Shown: piece by piece, positions 8,469 through 17,402 of the stretch | How the letters are laid out: each line of letters starts with the position of its first letter | How positions within the stretch are numbered: the first letter of the stretch is position 1 | Source of the DNA: Paenibacillus flagellatus | GTDB taxonomy: Bacteria > Bacillota > Bacilli > Paenibacillales > NBRC-103111 | Direction of reading: 5' to 3' | Assembly: GCF_003217775.1 (NCBI RefSeq) | Contig: NZ_QJVJ01000002.1 | Span: 248,001-312,000 of the forward strand | DNA: 64,000 nt | Translations under genes and position numbers: made by a program | Notes under the pieces: generated by a model | The model's database searches: none | Told to the model about the DNA's origin: nothing | Seen by the model: only the letters and a program-made list of their open reading frames with translations

Positions 8469-9842
8469 ATGGAGCAATCATCACGAACGGAGAAATTTCA
8501 GCGCAAACGAAGCCAGGCGAGACGGAAAAATCGGCGCAGGCTGACGACGTCGGCGTTGGTGATCGCGTTTTTCGCGCTGGCGTCCGTCTTGTGGCTGACC
8601 TATCGCGGACCGGATACGGGCCGCTCCGCTTCGCCATCTACCCCGCCGACGGATGCGAGACCGGACCCGACCGGTGCGGCCGATACGCCGAAGCCCGCCG
8701 CGAATAAACCCGGCGGCGCGCCGAGCGATTCGGCAAACGCGGGCAAAACGCCGAGCGACTCCACCGGCGGCAAGACGCCCTCCGGCGACGCGGGCGGCGG
8801 CAAAACCGGAGGCTCGGTGCCGAACGACGGCAAGAACGGCTCCGGGGGAACGGCCGCACCGCCGAGTACGCCGAACCCGGGCGGAGACGGCGGCGATCCG
8901 AACCGCGTATCGCTGACGTTCGTCGGCGACGTCATTTTCGCGCAAAACGTGGAAGCGGCTTTGAAGGCGAACGGCTTCGATTACCCGTACAAGCAGGTTC
9001 GTTCCTATTTGGAAAACGCCGACGTCACGATCGCGAACCTGGAGACGCCCGTCACCGAGCGGGGAGAGGCGGCCGACAAGGAGTACGCGTACCGGTCGTC
9101 GCCGAAGGCGCTGCCCGCGTTCAAGGAAGCCGGCTTCGACATCGTGAACCTGGCCAACAACCATATTCTCGACTATGGAACGACGGGGCTGCTCGATACG
9201 TTCGACCACCTCGACAAGGCGGGCATCCGCTGGTTCGGAGCCGGGCGCAACGCCGAGCTGGCGTTCAAGCCGGTTATCGTCGAGAAGAAAGGGATGAAGA
9301 TCGCCTTTCTCGGCTTCAGCAAAGTCGTGCCGACCCAAGACTGGAAAGCCGGCAAAAGCCGTCCCGGCGTAGCCGATACATATGCGCTTCCGGTCCCGCT
9401 GGAGGCGATCCGGAACGCGAAGAAGCAGGCCGATCTCGTCGTCGTCGTCGCGCATTGGGGCGTCGAGCGGCAGGATACGCCGGAGAAATACCAAAAGGAT
9501 TACGCGCGCCAGTATATCGACGCGGGAGCGGATCTCGTCGTCGGCGGACATCCCCACGTGCTGCAAGGGTTCGACCATTACAACGGCAAGTGGATCGCTT
9601 ACAGCTTGGGCAACTTCATCTTTACGATGAACGAAAACCCGAAAACGTGGGAGACCGTCATTTTGCAGGCGTCGTGCTCGAAAACGGACGGCTGCTCGCT
9701 GAAGGCGGTGCCGGTGCTGACGAAGCTCGCCAACCCGGAGCCGATGGGGGAGGAAGCCGCGTCGAAACTGTTCGCCCGATTGACGGACATTTCGTACGGG
9801 ACGGAGATCGGGAAAGACGGGACGATTCGCGCGAAGCCTTAA
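8469..9842 (+). CDS. CapA-family (poly-gamma-glutamate synthesis type) membrane-anchored protein
   Basis: A metallophosphatase-fold protein of the CapA/PGA_cap family, 457 residues. The N-terminus is basic, then a single membrane anchor spans about 27-44. A 100-residue Gly/Pro/Thr/Lys-rich linker (residues ~50-148) leads to the catalytic domain outside the cell. Domain motifs include LTFVGDVIFAQ (near 152), NLETPVT, VNLANNHILDYG, VVVAHWG and VGGHPHVLQG. I chose the ATG at 8469, which has GGGAAGGAG upstream; the frame is open further 5' but without a start site. CapA in Bacillus acts in poly-gamma-glutamate synthesis. No capBC genes are here, so the real role may differ. Confidence 0.85.
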   Translation: MEQSSRTEKFQRKRSQARRKNRRRLTTSALVIAFFALASVLWLTYRGPDTGRSASPSTPPTDARPDPTGAADTPKPAANKPGGAPSDSANAGKTPSDSTGGKTPSGDAGGGKTGGSVPNDGKNGSGGTAAPPSTPNPGGDGGDPNRVSLTFVGDVIFAQNVEAALKANGFDYPYKQVRSYLENADVTIANLETPVTERGEAADKEYAYRSSPKALPAFKEAGFDIVNLANNHILDYGTTGLLDTFDHLDKAGIRWFGAGRNAELAFKPVIVEKKGMKIAFLGFSKVVPTQDWKAGKSRPGVADTYALPVPLEAIRNAKKQADLVVVVAHWGVERQDTPEKYQKDYARQYIDAGADLVVGGHPHVLQGFDHYNGKWIAYSLGNFIFTMNENPKTWETVILQASCSKTDGCSLKAVPVLTKLANPEPMGEEAASKLFARLTDISYGTEIGKDGTIRAKP

Positions 9843-9885
9843 AGCATCATGCCATCCAATCCAAACGGAACAGGAGAATACGACC

Positions 9886-10539
9886 ATGGCTACTACCAAC
9901 AACGATTCCGGCATCGCTTCGATTCGCAACGTGTTCTGCGTCGGACGCAACTACGGTCTGCACGCGGCGGAGATGGGCAACGCCGTTCCCGAGCGGCCGA
10001 TGCTGTTCTCCAAGCCGACCCATGCGCTCGCAGCGCTGGACGGCGGGGAGATCGCTCTGCCGGGAGACCGCGGCGAAGTGCATTACGAGACGGAGGTCGT
10101 CATCCGGATCGGACGCAAGTACGAGAAGGGCGCGTCGATCGACGAGCTGGCGGACGGCGTCGCCCTCGGCATCGACTTCACGCTGCGCGACGTGCAGAGC
10201 GAGCTGAAGAAAAAAGGGTACCCGTGGCTCGCCGCCAAAGGGTTTCGCCGGTCGGCGCCGATTACGCCGTTCCGCCCGTTCCCGGGTGCCGCGAAGCTGG
10301 CCGAGACCGACTTCGCCTTGCTGAAAAACGGTACGGAGGCGCAGCGCGGCAACGTGAAGGACATGATTTTCGATTTGCAGACGATCGCCGACTTTTGCGC
10401 CGAGCATTTCGGTCTCGATGCGGGGGACGTCATCTTCACGGGGACGCCGGCGGGCGTCGGCCCGATCGCGGACGGCGACAAGCTGCAGCTGCAGTTTGGC
10501 GGAGAGACGTGGGGGGAGGGCGTCATCCGTCTCGTATGA
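9886..10539 (+). CDS. Fumarylacetoacetate hydrolase family protein
   Basis: A 217-residue enzyme of the FAH superfamily, whose members are Mg2+/Mn2+-dependent hydrolases, decarboxylases or isomerases of acyl-pyruvates and related 2-oxo acids. The opening VFCVGRNYGLHAAEMG matches the short FAHD1-like class. Metal ligands are expected in HYETEVVIRIG and in GIDFTLRDVQ. The C-terminal FTGTPAGVGPI is the family signature. GGAG precedes the ATG, and it lies 43 bases after the capA-like gene on the same strand. The exact substrate (for example oxaloacetate or acylpyruvate) is not decidable from sequence. Confidence 0.88.
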   Translation: MATTNNDSGIASIRNVFCVGRNYGLHAAEMGNAVPERPMLFSKPTHALAALDGGEIALPGDRGEVHYETEVVIRIGRKYEKGASIDELADGVALGIDFTLRDVQSELKKKGYPWLAAKGFRRSAPITPFRPFPGAAKLAETDFALLKNGTEAQRGNVKDMIFDLQTIADFCAEHFGLDAGDVIFTGTPAGVGPIADGDKLQLQFGGETWGEGVIRLV

Positions 10540-10571
10540 GAGAGGCGGAAAGCGGAGCGACGGACTTGAAA

Positions 10572-10655
10572 GAAGCCAAGCTTTGCGGGAGCAAAGCTTG
10601 CTTCGGAAGCAGTCGCGACCGGCGGCAGCGGAAGTGCGGCGCATTCCGCTGCCGC
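10572..10655 (+). repeat. Two long hairpins in the 3' region of the FAH-family gene
   Basis: The first hairpin is AAGCTTTGC-GGGA-GCAAAGCTT (10578-10599). It is extended by GAAGC/GCTTC with one bulged base (10572-10604). The second pairs GCGGCAGCGGAA (10622-10633) with TTCCGCTGCCGC (10644-10655), 12 bases without mismatch. Neither has a T-tract. Both lie between the stop codon and a standard terminator at 10705, so they would form a structured 3' UTR. Confidence 0.6.
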
Positions 10656-10704
10656 TCCGGACCTTCCCCGCTTCGTCACGTCGCCGGCTTTACCGACGGT
10701 GCAG

Positions 10705-10736
10705 GCCGGGCTTCGACAGCCCGGCTTCTTTTTTTA
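10705..10736 (+). terminator. Rho-independent terminator after FAH-family gene
   Basis: GCCGGGCT (10705-10712), a five-base loop and AGCCCGGC (10718-10725) are followed by TTCTTTTTTT. The next promoter (10740-10768) begins immediately after it. Confidence 0.88.
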
Positions 10737-10739
10737 TCG

Positions 10740-10768
10740 TCGACGGGGTCGGGATTGAGGGGTATAAT
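10740..10768 (+). promoter_or_regulatory. Promoter of first sugar locus
   Basis: TCGACG (10740-10745) and TATAAT (10763-10768) are spaced 17 bases apart, about 48 bases before the TTG start of the large enzyme. The -10 is perfect and the -35 matches four of six positions. Confidence 0.6.
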
Positions 10769-10815
10769 ACAGGTATCGTACCATTTGTATTTTTATCGGG
10801 AAGCGAGGGATCGAT

Positions 10816-13296
10816 TTGACGTCGCGAATCGGGGAACAAACGCCCATGCGGCCGGGCATGATGCCGCCGCTGGCGCAGCCGGCGGGGGAGAGCGAGCTGT
10901 CGGAACGGCTGTATCGGATGCTGCTGAAATGGATCCGGTATGCGGACGCCCAATACGCGGATTGGCCGGAACGGCCGAACAGCGGACACTTTTTCGGCGG
11001 GGCTTACTGGTACGGAATTGAGACCGCTTACACGGCGATGGTGTTCGCCGCCGCCGCCCGGCTGGGCGACTACGACGAGCGGTTGACCGGGCTGAGCCGG
11101 GAGGAGGTCAAGGCGAAGGCGATCCGTGCGATCCGGTATTTGGGCTTTACGCACGATACCGGGCCGGAGGAATGCGTGCGGACGACGAGCCGCAATCCGT
11201 ATTGCAGCGGCAAAAAGTGGGGAGGGCGCGGCGACACGTTTTTCCGGGCGAGCCAAACCGGCACGGTCGTGCATGCGTTCGGCTGCGCCGCTTGGCTGCT
11301 GCGCGACGACCTCGACGACGAGACGAAGCGGCTCGTCGAGGCGGTTCTCGTCTATTACGCCGACCGATGGTCCGGCGAGGAGCCGCGCAGCGGCGTCTAC
11401 TACGACACGCAGTGCGAGGAGAACGGCTGGACGGCCGCCGGCATCGGGACGGCGGCGACGCTGCTGCCGGACCATCCCCGGAATGCGGTCTGGCGGGAAG
11501 CGGCGGAACGGTGGGCGATCAATTCCGTCAGCACGCCGAACGACCGGATCGAGCGGGTGCCGGGAATGACGACGGTGACGTTCCATCCCGACTATACGGC
11601 GGAAAACCACGCGTTCGTCCACCCGTCGTACATGATGGCCGGCATTTCGCTGCGGGGGTATTACGCGCTGCTGCTGCTCATGTCGGACCGGGACGTTCCG
11701 GAGGCGCTCACCCGCAACAACGTGCCGATGTACGAGCGGACGATCAAGCCGTGGAGCTCGGCCGACGGCATCCCGGTTCCGGTGCAGGGCCAGGACTGGT
11801 GGTACAACGTCCAGCACGGGGCGCTCCTGTGCCACGCCTACATGAACGTGCTGCACGGGGACGCCGACGCGGCGCGGCTCGAGCGGGCGTCGCTCGAATT
11901 CGCGGAGAAGCTGCAGGACAGCAACTCGCGCGGCTGCCTGCTCGAGGAGAACGGGGAGGCATGCATCGTCGTCGCCGAGAGCTATCAGACCGCCAAGGAA
12001 ATGGAATTCGGCTCGGCTCATAGTCTGCTTGTCGCCTACTTGCTCCACCGGTTCGGCGGGCCCGGTGCGGAGCCGGCGGAAGAAGCCGACTGGCGGAGCC
12101 GGATGAACGGCGTCCGCCACTACCCGTACGGCTGCGCGATCACGCATACGACCGACAGGGCGTTCGCCAGCTTCAGCTGGCGCAGCCACGTCATGGCGAC
12201 GACGCTTCCCCGCCAAGGGATGTGGAGCGTCACGCCGCTGTATACGAACTATACGGGCGAGGTCGAGTTCGCGGACGAACCGCCCTCGGCCGCCTTCAAC
12301 GAATCGAAGGCGATCCGCACGTCCCGCTGCACGGTGCGCGAATACGGGGACGGCTTCGGCGCGACGGCCGATATCGAGCGCGGGCGGGACGGGAAGCTGC
12401 TGCAGCGCGTCGCCTTCGTCTCGCTTCCCGACGGGCGCACGCTGTACGCGGAGAAAATCGCCGTCCTCCGGCCCTGCTCCGTCAAACGGCTCGCCACGGG
12501 GACGATCGGGATTCGCAACGAGCGGTACTCGGCGCTTGCCGGCTATGCCGCCGGCTTCAAGACGGTGACGACGCCGGACGGCGCGAAGCGGTACGACGGC
12601 TTTTACGGCAAGGAGCCGGACGTCGTCGACCGGTTCGGCCCCGCTCCGTACGTGAACGTGAACGGCGAAGTCGGTTACGTGACGTTCGGCTCGGCCGGCA
12701 TGGCGTACTGGAACCGGCACCACTATCCGAAGTGGAAAGGCGTGGAGGACGTATTGACGCTGAACGAGCGCGCCGCTATCGACTTCGCCGCCCCTGCCGA
12801 GCTTCCGGCGTTCGCCGTGCTGACGGTGCCGAACGCGTCCGCGGCGGAGACGGAAGCGGCCGCCGCGACGACGAGGCTCTTGACCGACCCGGTGGCCGAC
12901 TGCGTCGTCGTCGAAGCCGACGGCTGGTTGCTTTACGCCAATTGGAACGATAAAGGCCGGACGTCGTACCGGGCGGCCGCTCCGCGCTCCGGCACGTCCG
13001 TCCCGCTGTACGAAGGCGGGCTGCGCCTGACGGCGGACGAGATCGTCCGCACGGGCACGATCGAGCCGGCCGCCGCCGGCTACGCGACGAGCCGGCACCG
13101 GCTGGAGCTGCTGACCGACGTCGTCGCCGGCAGCGGCATCGACGTCGATTTGCTCGGCGGCCGCCTGTTCGCGACGAACGATTCGCCGGATTCGGCCGTC
13201 CGCATCGCCGTGACGGAGACCGGGACGGGGCGGCGCGTCGAGCTGGCGGTCGGGCCGAAGGCGACGGCCGCGCTGCCGCTTGAAGACCGGAGCTAG
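10816..13296 (+). CDS. Large predicted carbohydrate-active enzyme, family not recognised
   Basis: An 826-residue protein without signal peptide, presumably cytoplasmic. The first ~400 residues are helical, with toroid-like blocks (HFFGGAYWYGIETAYTAMVF, YYDTQCEENGWTAAGIG, NHAFVHPSYMMAGISLRGYY). The second half looks like beta-sandwich domains. This architecture resembles polysaccharide lyases of the alpha/alpha-barrel plus beta-sandwich type (PL8/PL21/heparinase-like); the Asn-His and Tyr residues in the NHAFVHPSY block could be catalytic. It starts with TTG behind GCGAGGG. It is followed by an AraC sensor-regulator and a CUT1 importer, so it probably acts on an imported oligosaccharide. The enzymatic class is inference; I do not recognise the family. 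Confidence 0.6.
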   Translation: MTSRIGEQTPMRPGMMPPLAQPAGESELSERLYRMLLKWIRYADAQYADWPERPNSGHFFGGAYWYGIETAYTAMVFAAAARLGDYDERLTGLSREEVKAKAIRAIRYLGFTHDTGPEECVRTTSRNPYCSGKKWGGRGDTFFRASQTGTVVHAFGCAAWLLRDDLDDETKRLVEAVLVYYADRWSGEEPRSGVYYDTQCEENGWTAAGIGTAATLLPDHPRNAVWREAAERWAINSVSTPNDRIERVPGMTTVTFHPDYTAENHAFVHPSYMMAGISLRGYYALLLLMSDRDVPEALTRNNVPMYERTIKPWSSADGIPVPVQGQDWWYNVQHGALLCHAYMNVLHGDADAARLERASLEFAEKLQDSNSRGCLLEENGEACIVVAESYQTAKEMEFGSAHSLLVAYLLHRFGGPGAEPAEEADWRSRMNGVRHYPYGCAITHTTDRAFASFSWRSHVMATTLPRQGMWSVTPLYTNYTGEVEFADEPPSAAFNESKAIRTSRCTVREYGDGFGATADIERGRDGKLLQRVAFVSLPDGRTLYAEKIAVLRPCSVKRLATGTIGIRNERYSALAGYAAGFKTVTTPDGAKRYDGFYGKEPDVVDRFGPAPYVNVNGEVGYVTFGSAGMAYWNRHHYPKWKGVEDVLTLNERAAIDFAAPAELPAFAVLTVPNASAAETEAAAATTRLLTDPVADCVVVEADGWLLYANWNDKGRTSYRAAAPRSGTSVPLYEGGLRLTADEIVRTGTIEPAAAGYATSRHRLELLTDVVAGSGIDVDLLGGRLFATNDSPDSAVRIAVTETGTGRRVELAVGPKATAALPLEDRS

Positions 13297-13317
13297 ACGA
13301 CGAAGGGAGGGAGCGCC

Positions 13318-15612
13318 TTGCGGATGAAGCATTCGAGAAGCCGCGCCCGGATGACGTTCCAGCGGAAGCTGCTCGTCTATTCGATCGTGCTGAGCGTGTT
13401 TCCGGTACTGACCGTCGGCCTGCTCTCCTCCTACTTCGCTTCGCGCAGCGTGCAGGGCGAGGCGGACGAGAGCCACCGGTACATGCTGAGCCAGATGCAG
13501 ACGCAGCTCAACCAGTTCACGAAAAGCCTCCACATCAACTCGATCTACATCGCGACGAATTTGGCGGTCGAGAAATCGGTACGCGACGGCCCCGGCATCG
13601 ACAACTTGAACGCTTCGCTCGAAATGAACGAGACGATCCGGCGCATCCGCAGCACGTCGCCGGTTCGCTACAACGTCTCGATATTGTACAAACGGTTCAA
13701 CAACTACATCTACTCGAACGAATACGGACCCGATACGATCGCCCGGCTGCGGCTGCCGGCCATTCTCGACAAGCTGAAGCCGGTCGACAACGAGGCGTAC
13801 GTCGTGCCGGCCAACACGTTCGACGACCAGCCGGAGCTGCTGCTGTTCCGGCCCGTGCCGATCAATTCCGATTACAGCGACGGCGTCGTCGTCCTGCACG
13901 TCAGCCCGGACGACATTCTCCAGTTCGTCGGCTCGATGGAGCACGGCCACGGGACGCGCGTCCTCGTCGCCGACGAGAAGAACCGGATCGTCATCAGCTC
14001 GAAGCGGGAGGAGATGGGGCGCCCGCTCGACGACGCGCTGCAGCCGGGGCAAGCGGGCGGAGCCGCCCGGACGGCGGTCATCGGCGGCGAGCGCTACAAG
14101 GTGCAGGCGCAGAAGTCGTCGCTGAACGACTGGACGTATATCGCGATGACGCCGATGGCGGAGCTCACCGCCCAGTCGGAGCGCATCCGGCTGACGACGT
14201 GGATCATCGCGGCCGCGCTGCTGATCGTCTGGGCGATCATCGCGGCGGTCGGCTCGCGCCGCATGTACGTGCCGATCCAGCGGCTCGCGGAACGGCTCGT
14301 CCCGCGCGGGCGTCACGAGAGGAGCCGGGGCGACGGCTTGCTCGCGCTCGGCGACTACGTCGAGCATCTGGCCGATGCGAACCGGCAGCTGAGCAGCCGT
14401 CTGAACGAGCAGTTCCCTTACTTGAAGCAGGGCATGTTCCAGCAGCTGCTGCGGGAGGAGATGTCCGAGCGCGAGCTGACGCTGGCGGCGGGGCACGCGG
14501 GCTTGCATTTTCGCGGGACGCACGTCTTCGTCATCGTCGCCGAGGCGGACGACATTCAGGCGTTCCGGCAGACGTACCGGGAGAAGGACCGGGCGCTCAT
14601 CCATTACGCGCTGCTGAAAATGATGGAAGAGACGTTCCAGGGCGAGAGCGTGCCGTTCTGCTCGGGGTTCACGCCGAAGACGGGCCGCGTCGTCCTGCTC
14701 GTCGGCATGGACGGCGACGCCCGAGAAGCGCGGGACGCGCTGACGCGGCGGGCGGACGAAGCGAGAGAACACGTCCGCACCTATTTCCGCTTCCCCGTCA
14801 GCGTGGCGATCGGACGTCCGCTGCCCGGCTTCGCCGACATCGGCAAAGGCTACGACGAGGCGTCCGCGCTGCTCGCCGGACGGTTCGTTCCGGGAGGCGA
14901 CGTGACGATCGGGGCGGAGCAGGCGGACGAAGGGCTGCTCCGGTTAAGCCGGCAGACGGTGGAGCGGCAAAAGCGGATCGTCCACGACCTGCTGCACGGC
15001 AATTTGCCCGACGCGCGGAAGCTGCTGGCGGACATCGTCGCCGAGCTCGCCGCCGCGCAGGTTCGGCCCGAGACGGCGATGGGCCTCTTCGCCTACCTGC
15101 TCGGCGAGCTCGATTACAGCCTTCAGCAGACCGGCTGCGACATCCAGGCGGCGGACGTCGACCTGTACGCCGAGCTGCACCGGCTCCGCTCGCTGCCCGA
15201 GCTGGCGCGGTGGCTGTCCGACGAGCTGTTCCCGACGATCAAGGAGCTGACGGAGCGGGACGCCGTGTCGAAGCGGACGAAGACGATCCGCGAGGTGATG
15301 GGGTACGCGCGCGAGCGGGTCGAGCGGGGCGACGACATGACGCTGCAGGAAGCGGCGGACCGGTTCCGGCTGTCCGTGTCGTACTTGAGCAAGCTGTTCA
15401 AGGATGAGGCCGGCCTCAATTTCAGCGAGTACGTGCTGGAGCTCCGGCTGACCAAAGCGAAAATGTGGCTCGAGCATACCGACATGCCGATCAAGGATAT
15501 CGCCGAGCGTACCGGCTACGCGAGCGTGCAAAATTTCAACCGGGTGTTCAAGCAGCGGTACGACGTGCCGCCGGGGGAATACCGCAAAGAGAAGCGGCAA
15601 GCTTCGGGATAG
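13318..15612 (+). CDS. Membrane-bound AraC-family sensor-regulator (YesN/one-component type)
   Basis: A 764-residue one-component regulator. TM1 is about residues 20-42, and an extracellular sensor domain of ~250 residues follows. TM2 (TTWIIAAALLIVWAIIAAVG) is near 291-312, then come a cytoplasmic linker and a C-terminal AraC HTH (about 655-760, with SVSYLSKLFKDEAG and DIAERTGYASVQNFNRVFKQ). Such proteins in Paenibacillus usually sense extracellular sugar and activate the adjacent LplB/YtcP importer, which is downstream here. I chose TTG at 13318 with GGGAGGG six bases upstream; ATG two codons later is equally possible. Direct repeats before the next gene are candidate binding sites. Confidence 0.88.
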   Translation: MRMKHSRSRARMTFQRKLLVYSIVLSVFPVLTVGLLSSYFASRSVQGEADESHRYMLSQMQTQLNQFTKSLHINSIYIATNLAVEKSVRDGPGIDNLNASLEMNETIRRIRSTSPVRYNVSILYKRFNNYIYSNEYGPDTIARLRLPAILDKLKPVDNEAYVVPANTFDDQPELLLFRPVPINSDYSDGVVVLHVSPDDILQFVGSMEHGHGTRVLVADEKNRIVISSKREEMGRPLDDALQPGQAGGAARTAVIGGERYKVQAQKSSLNDWTYIAMTPMAELTAQSERIRLTTWIIAAALLIVWAIIAAVGSRRMYVPIQRLAERLVPRGRHERSRGDGLLALGDYVEHLADANRQLSSRLNEQFPYLKQGMFQQLLREEMSERELTLAAGHAGLHFRGTHVFVIVAEADDIQAFRQTYREKDRALIHYALLKMMEETFQGESVPFCSGFTPKTGRVVLLVGMDGDAREARDALTRRADEAREHVRTYFRFPVSVAIGRPLPGFADIGKGYDEASALLAGRFVPGGDVTIGAEQADEGLLRLSRQTVERQKRIVHDLLHGNLPDARKLLADIVAELAAAQVRPETAMGLFAYLLGELDYSLQQTGCDIQAADVDLYAELHRLRSLPELARWLSDELFPTIKELTERDAVSKRTKTIREVMGYARERVERGDDMTLQEAADRFRLSVSYLSKLFKDEAGLNFSEYVLELRLTKAKMWLEHTDMPIKDIAERTGYASVQNFNRVFKQRYDVPPGEYRKEKRQASG

Positions 15613-15624
15613 CCGTTTATCCCG

Positions 15625-15653
15625 ATTTGTCGCTTTTTTTATCTTCATTTGTC
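15625..15653 (+). promoter_or_regulatory. Candidate AraC-type direct repeats upstream of SBP gene
   Basis: ATTTGTC occurs at 15625-15631 and again at 15647-15653, 22 bases apart (two helical turns). ACAAAT follows in inverted orientation near 15668. This spacing is typical of AraC-family sites. A CGGGAT/ATCCCG inverted repeat (15605-15624), then nine bases and seven Ts, could also act as a weak terminator of the regulator gene. Confidence 0.4.
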
Positions 15654-15689
15654 CTGCGCCTTTCCAAACAAATGAGCATTGCACGGAAC

Positions 15690-15704
15690 TGTAAGCGGTT
15701 GCAT
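15690..15704 (+). promoter_or_regulatory. CcpA cre-like site
   Basis: TGTAAGCGGTTGCAT fits the catabolite-responsive element core (TGNAANCGNWNNCW). It lies 50 bases before the solute-binding lipoprotein gene, suggesting carbon catabolite repression of the importer. Confidence 0.6.
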
Positions 15705-15754
15705 CATAAAGGGCGAAGGGGGCTTCCCTACAAACAGACAAGGAGCGTGTTCGA

Positions 15755-17326
15755 ATGACCCATGCGAAAAAAACGATCGCTTCCGTATTCGCCGTCTCGC
15801 TCGTAGCCGCAACGGTGCTTGCCGGCTGCGGCGGGAAAGAGGAGCAAGGAGCCGCGGGCGGGCAAAGCCAAGGGCCGAAAAAGCTTCACCTGCTGCTGTC
15901 CCACTCCAACGCCAAATACGCGATGCAGGCGAAGGACGACGACCCGTACGTCAAAGAGCTGTCCAAGCTGTCCGGCTACTATATTAAGGCCGAATTTTTG
16001 GGCCACGGCAACGATTTCACCCAGCAGATGACGGTCCGCTTCGCCTCCGGCGAGCTTCCGGACGCGATCCGCACGGACAGCATCAACTCGACGATGCACC
16101 CGGGCGCGCTCGACAAGGGCGTTTTCGAGGACTTGACGCCGATCATCGAGAAGTACGGGCAAAACTTGAAGAAGAAAATACCGGCCGAGGCATGGAAAAG
16201 CCCGAAGGTGAGCAAGGACGGCAAAATATTCGGCATCCCGGCGCTTTCCGCCCTGCCGGCGTCCCGCGTCGTCTACATCCGCCAAGACTGGCTCGACAAG
16301 CTCGGGATGAAGCAGCCGAAGACGGTCGACGACTTCCTCGCCTATTTCGAGGCGGTGAAGAAGGAGGACATGAACGGCAACGGCGATCCGAACGACGAAT
16401 ACGGCTTCTATGTCCGCGAAAATTTGATCTATTCCAACCTGTTCTTCGCCGAATTCGGGGCGGAGCCGGGCACGTGGTATTTGAAAAACGGCCAGCTCCA
16501 GCCGGGCATGATCCAGCCCGAGATGAAGGACGCGATCCGGTTTTGGAAAGAGCTGTACGACAAAGGCTATATCAACCCGAACCTGTTCACGAACAAGGCG
16601 GCCGATTGGGAGGCCGGCATCAAGCAGGGCAAAGGCGGCCTGTGGCTGCACGATGTGACGAACTACAATACGAACTGGGGCTTGCCGGAATTTTACGCCA
16701 ACGAGAAAAACGCCAAGGTGTCGATGATTCAATCGCCGGAAGGGCCGAAGGGACAAGGGATTTCGCCGGCGGGCGACCAGATCTATTTCGTCTGGGTCGT
16801 GCCGGCGAAGAACAAGTCCGCGGAGGACGTCGTCAAGTTTCTCGATTGGGCGTGGTCCGACGAAGCCGAAACGTTTTTCGCCCTCGGCATCAAGGATAAA
16901 AACTACAAGGTGGAAAACGGCAAGCCGGTATGGAGCTTGACGGACCCGGCGAACAAGGACAACGACGCCTCCGTCTTCTACCAGCTGTCGATCAACCCGC
17001 GAGGCGACGGCCGGATGCTGCCGCGCGTGCTGGACGTCGTTCCGAATTCCGAAGCGCTCAAGGCCGGCATTAAAACCGCTCAAGAAAACGTCATCCAAAA
17101 CGACGCGCTGCACATGCCGACGCTCGAAAGCTTGAAAACCCATCCGGAGCTTGCGGTCGGGACGGGAGCGGGGACGCTGTTCCTCGACATGTTCGCGAAG
17201 GTCGTGACGGGCAAAGAACCGCTCGACTCCGCCTTCGACAAATTCACGGCGGAATGGAAGCGCCGCGGCGGCGACGCCGCGATCAAGGAAGCGACCGATT
17301 GGTACAACGGATTCCACAAAAAATGA
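15755..17326 (+). CDS. Extracellular solute-binding lipoprotein (LplA-like, CUT1 importer)
   Basis: The substrate-capturing lipoprotein of a carbohydrate ABC importer, 523 residues. A signal peptide ends in the lipobox LAGC with the lipidated Cys at residue 25. The body is a type-I SBP of the large (~520-residue) LplA class, with sequences such as LSKLSGYYIKAEF and GDQIYFVWVVPAKNK. AAGGAGCGTGTTCG precedes the ATG. Two permeases follow directly. As in most such loci, no dedicated ATPase is present; a shared MsmX-type ATPase elsewhere is the usual partner. The sugar is unknown; an oligosaccharide is inferred from the enzyme upstream. Confidence 0.92.
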   Translation: MTHAKKTIASVFAVSLVAATVLAGCGGKEEQGAAGGQSQGPKKLHLLLSHSNAKYAMQAKDDDPYVKELSKLSGYYIKAEFLGHGNDFTQQMTVRFASGELPDAIRTDSINSTMHPGALDKGVFEDLTPIIEKYGQNLKKKIPAEAWKSPKVSKDGKIFGIPALSALPASRVVYIRQDWLDKLGMKQPKTVDDFLAYFEAVKKEDMNGNGDPNDEYGFYVRENLIYSNLFFAEFGAEPGTWYLKNGQLQPGMIQPEMKDAIRFWKELYDKGYINPNLFTNKAADWEAGIKQGKGGLWLHDVTNYNTNWGLPEFYANEKNAKVSMIQSPEGPKGQGISPAGDQIYFVWVVPAKNKSAEDVVKFLDWAWSDEAETFFALGIKDKNYKVENGKPVWSLTDPANKDNDASVFYQLSINPRGDGRMLPRVLDVVPNSEALKAGIKTAQENVIQNDALHMPTLESLKTHPELAVGTGAGTLFLDMFAKVVTGKEPLDSAFDKFTAEWKRRGGDAAIKEATDWYNGFHKK

Positions 17327-17402
17327 GGCGGTCCGGCGGCCGCCGCCGGCACGGAGCGCATCCGGCCGGCGCGGCCGCCCGTGCTCCGCTAGGAGGGTAT
17401 GC

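Noticed and set aside
10690-14772. A very long open frame (1360 codons) on the minus strand across the first sugar locus
   Set aside because: It is antisense to two well-supported genes, its translation is Arg/Ala/Val-rich without domains, and it has no ribosome-binding site. It results from high GC in the third codon position.
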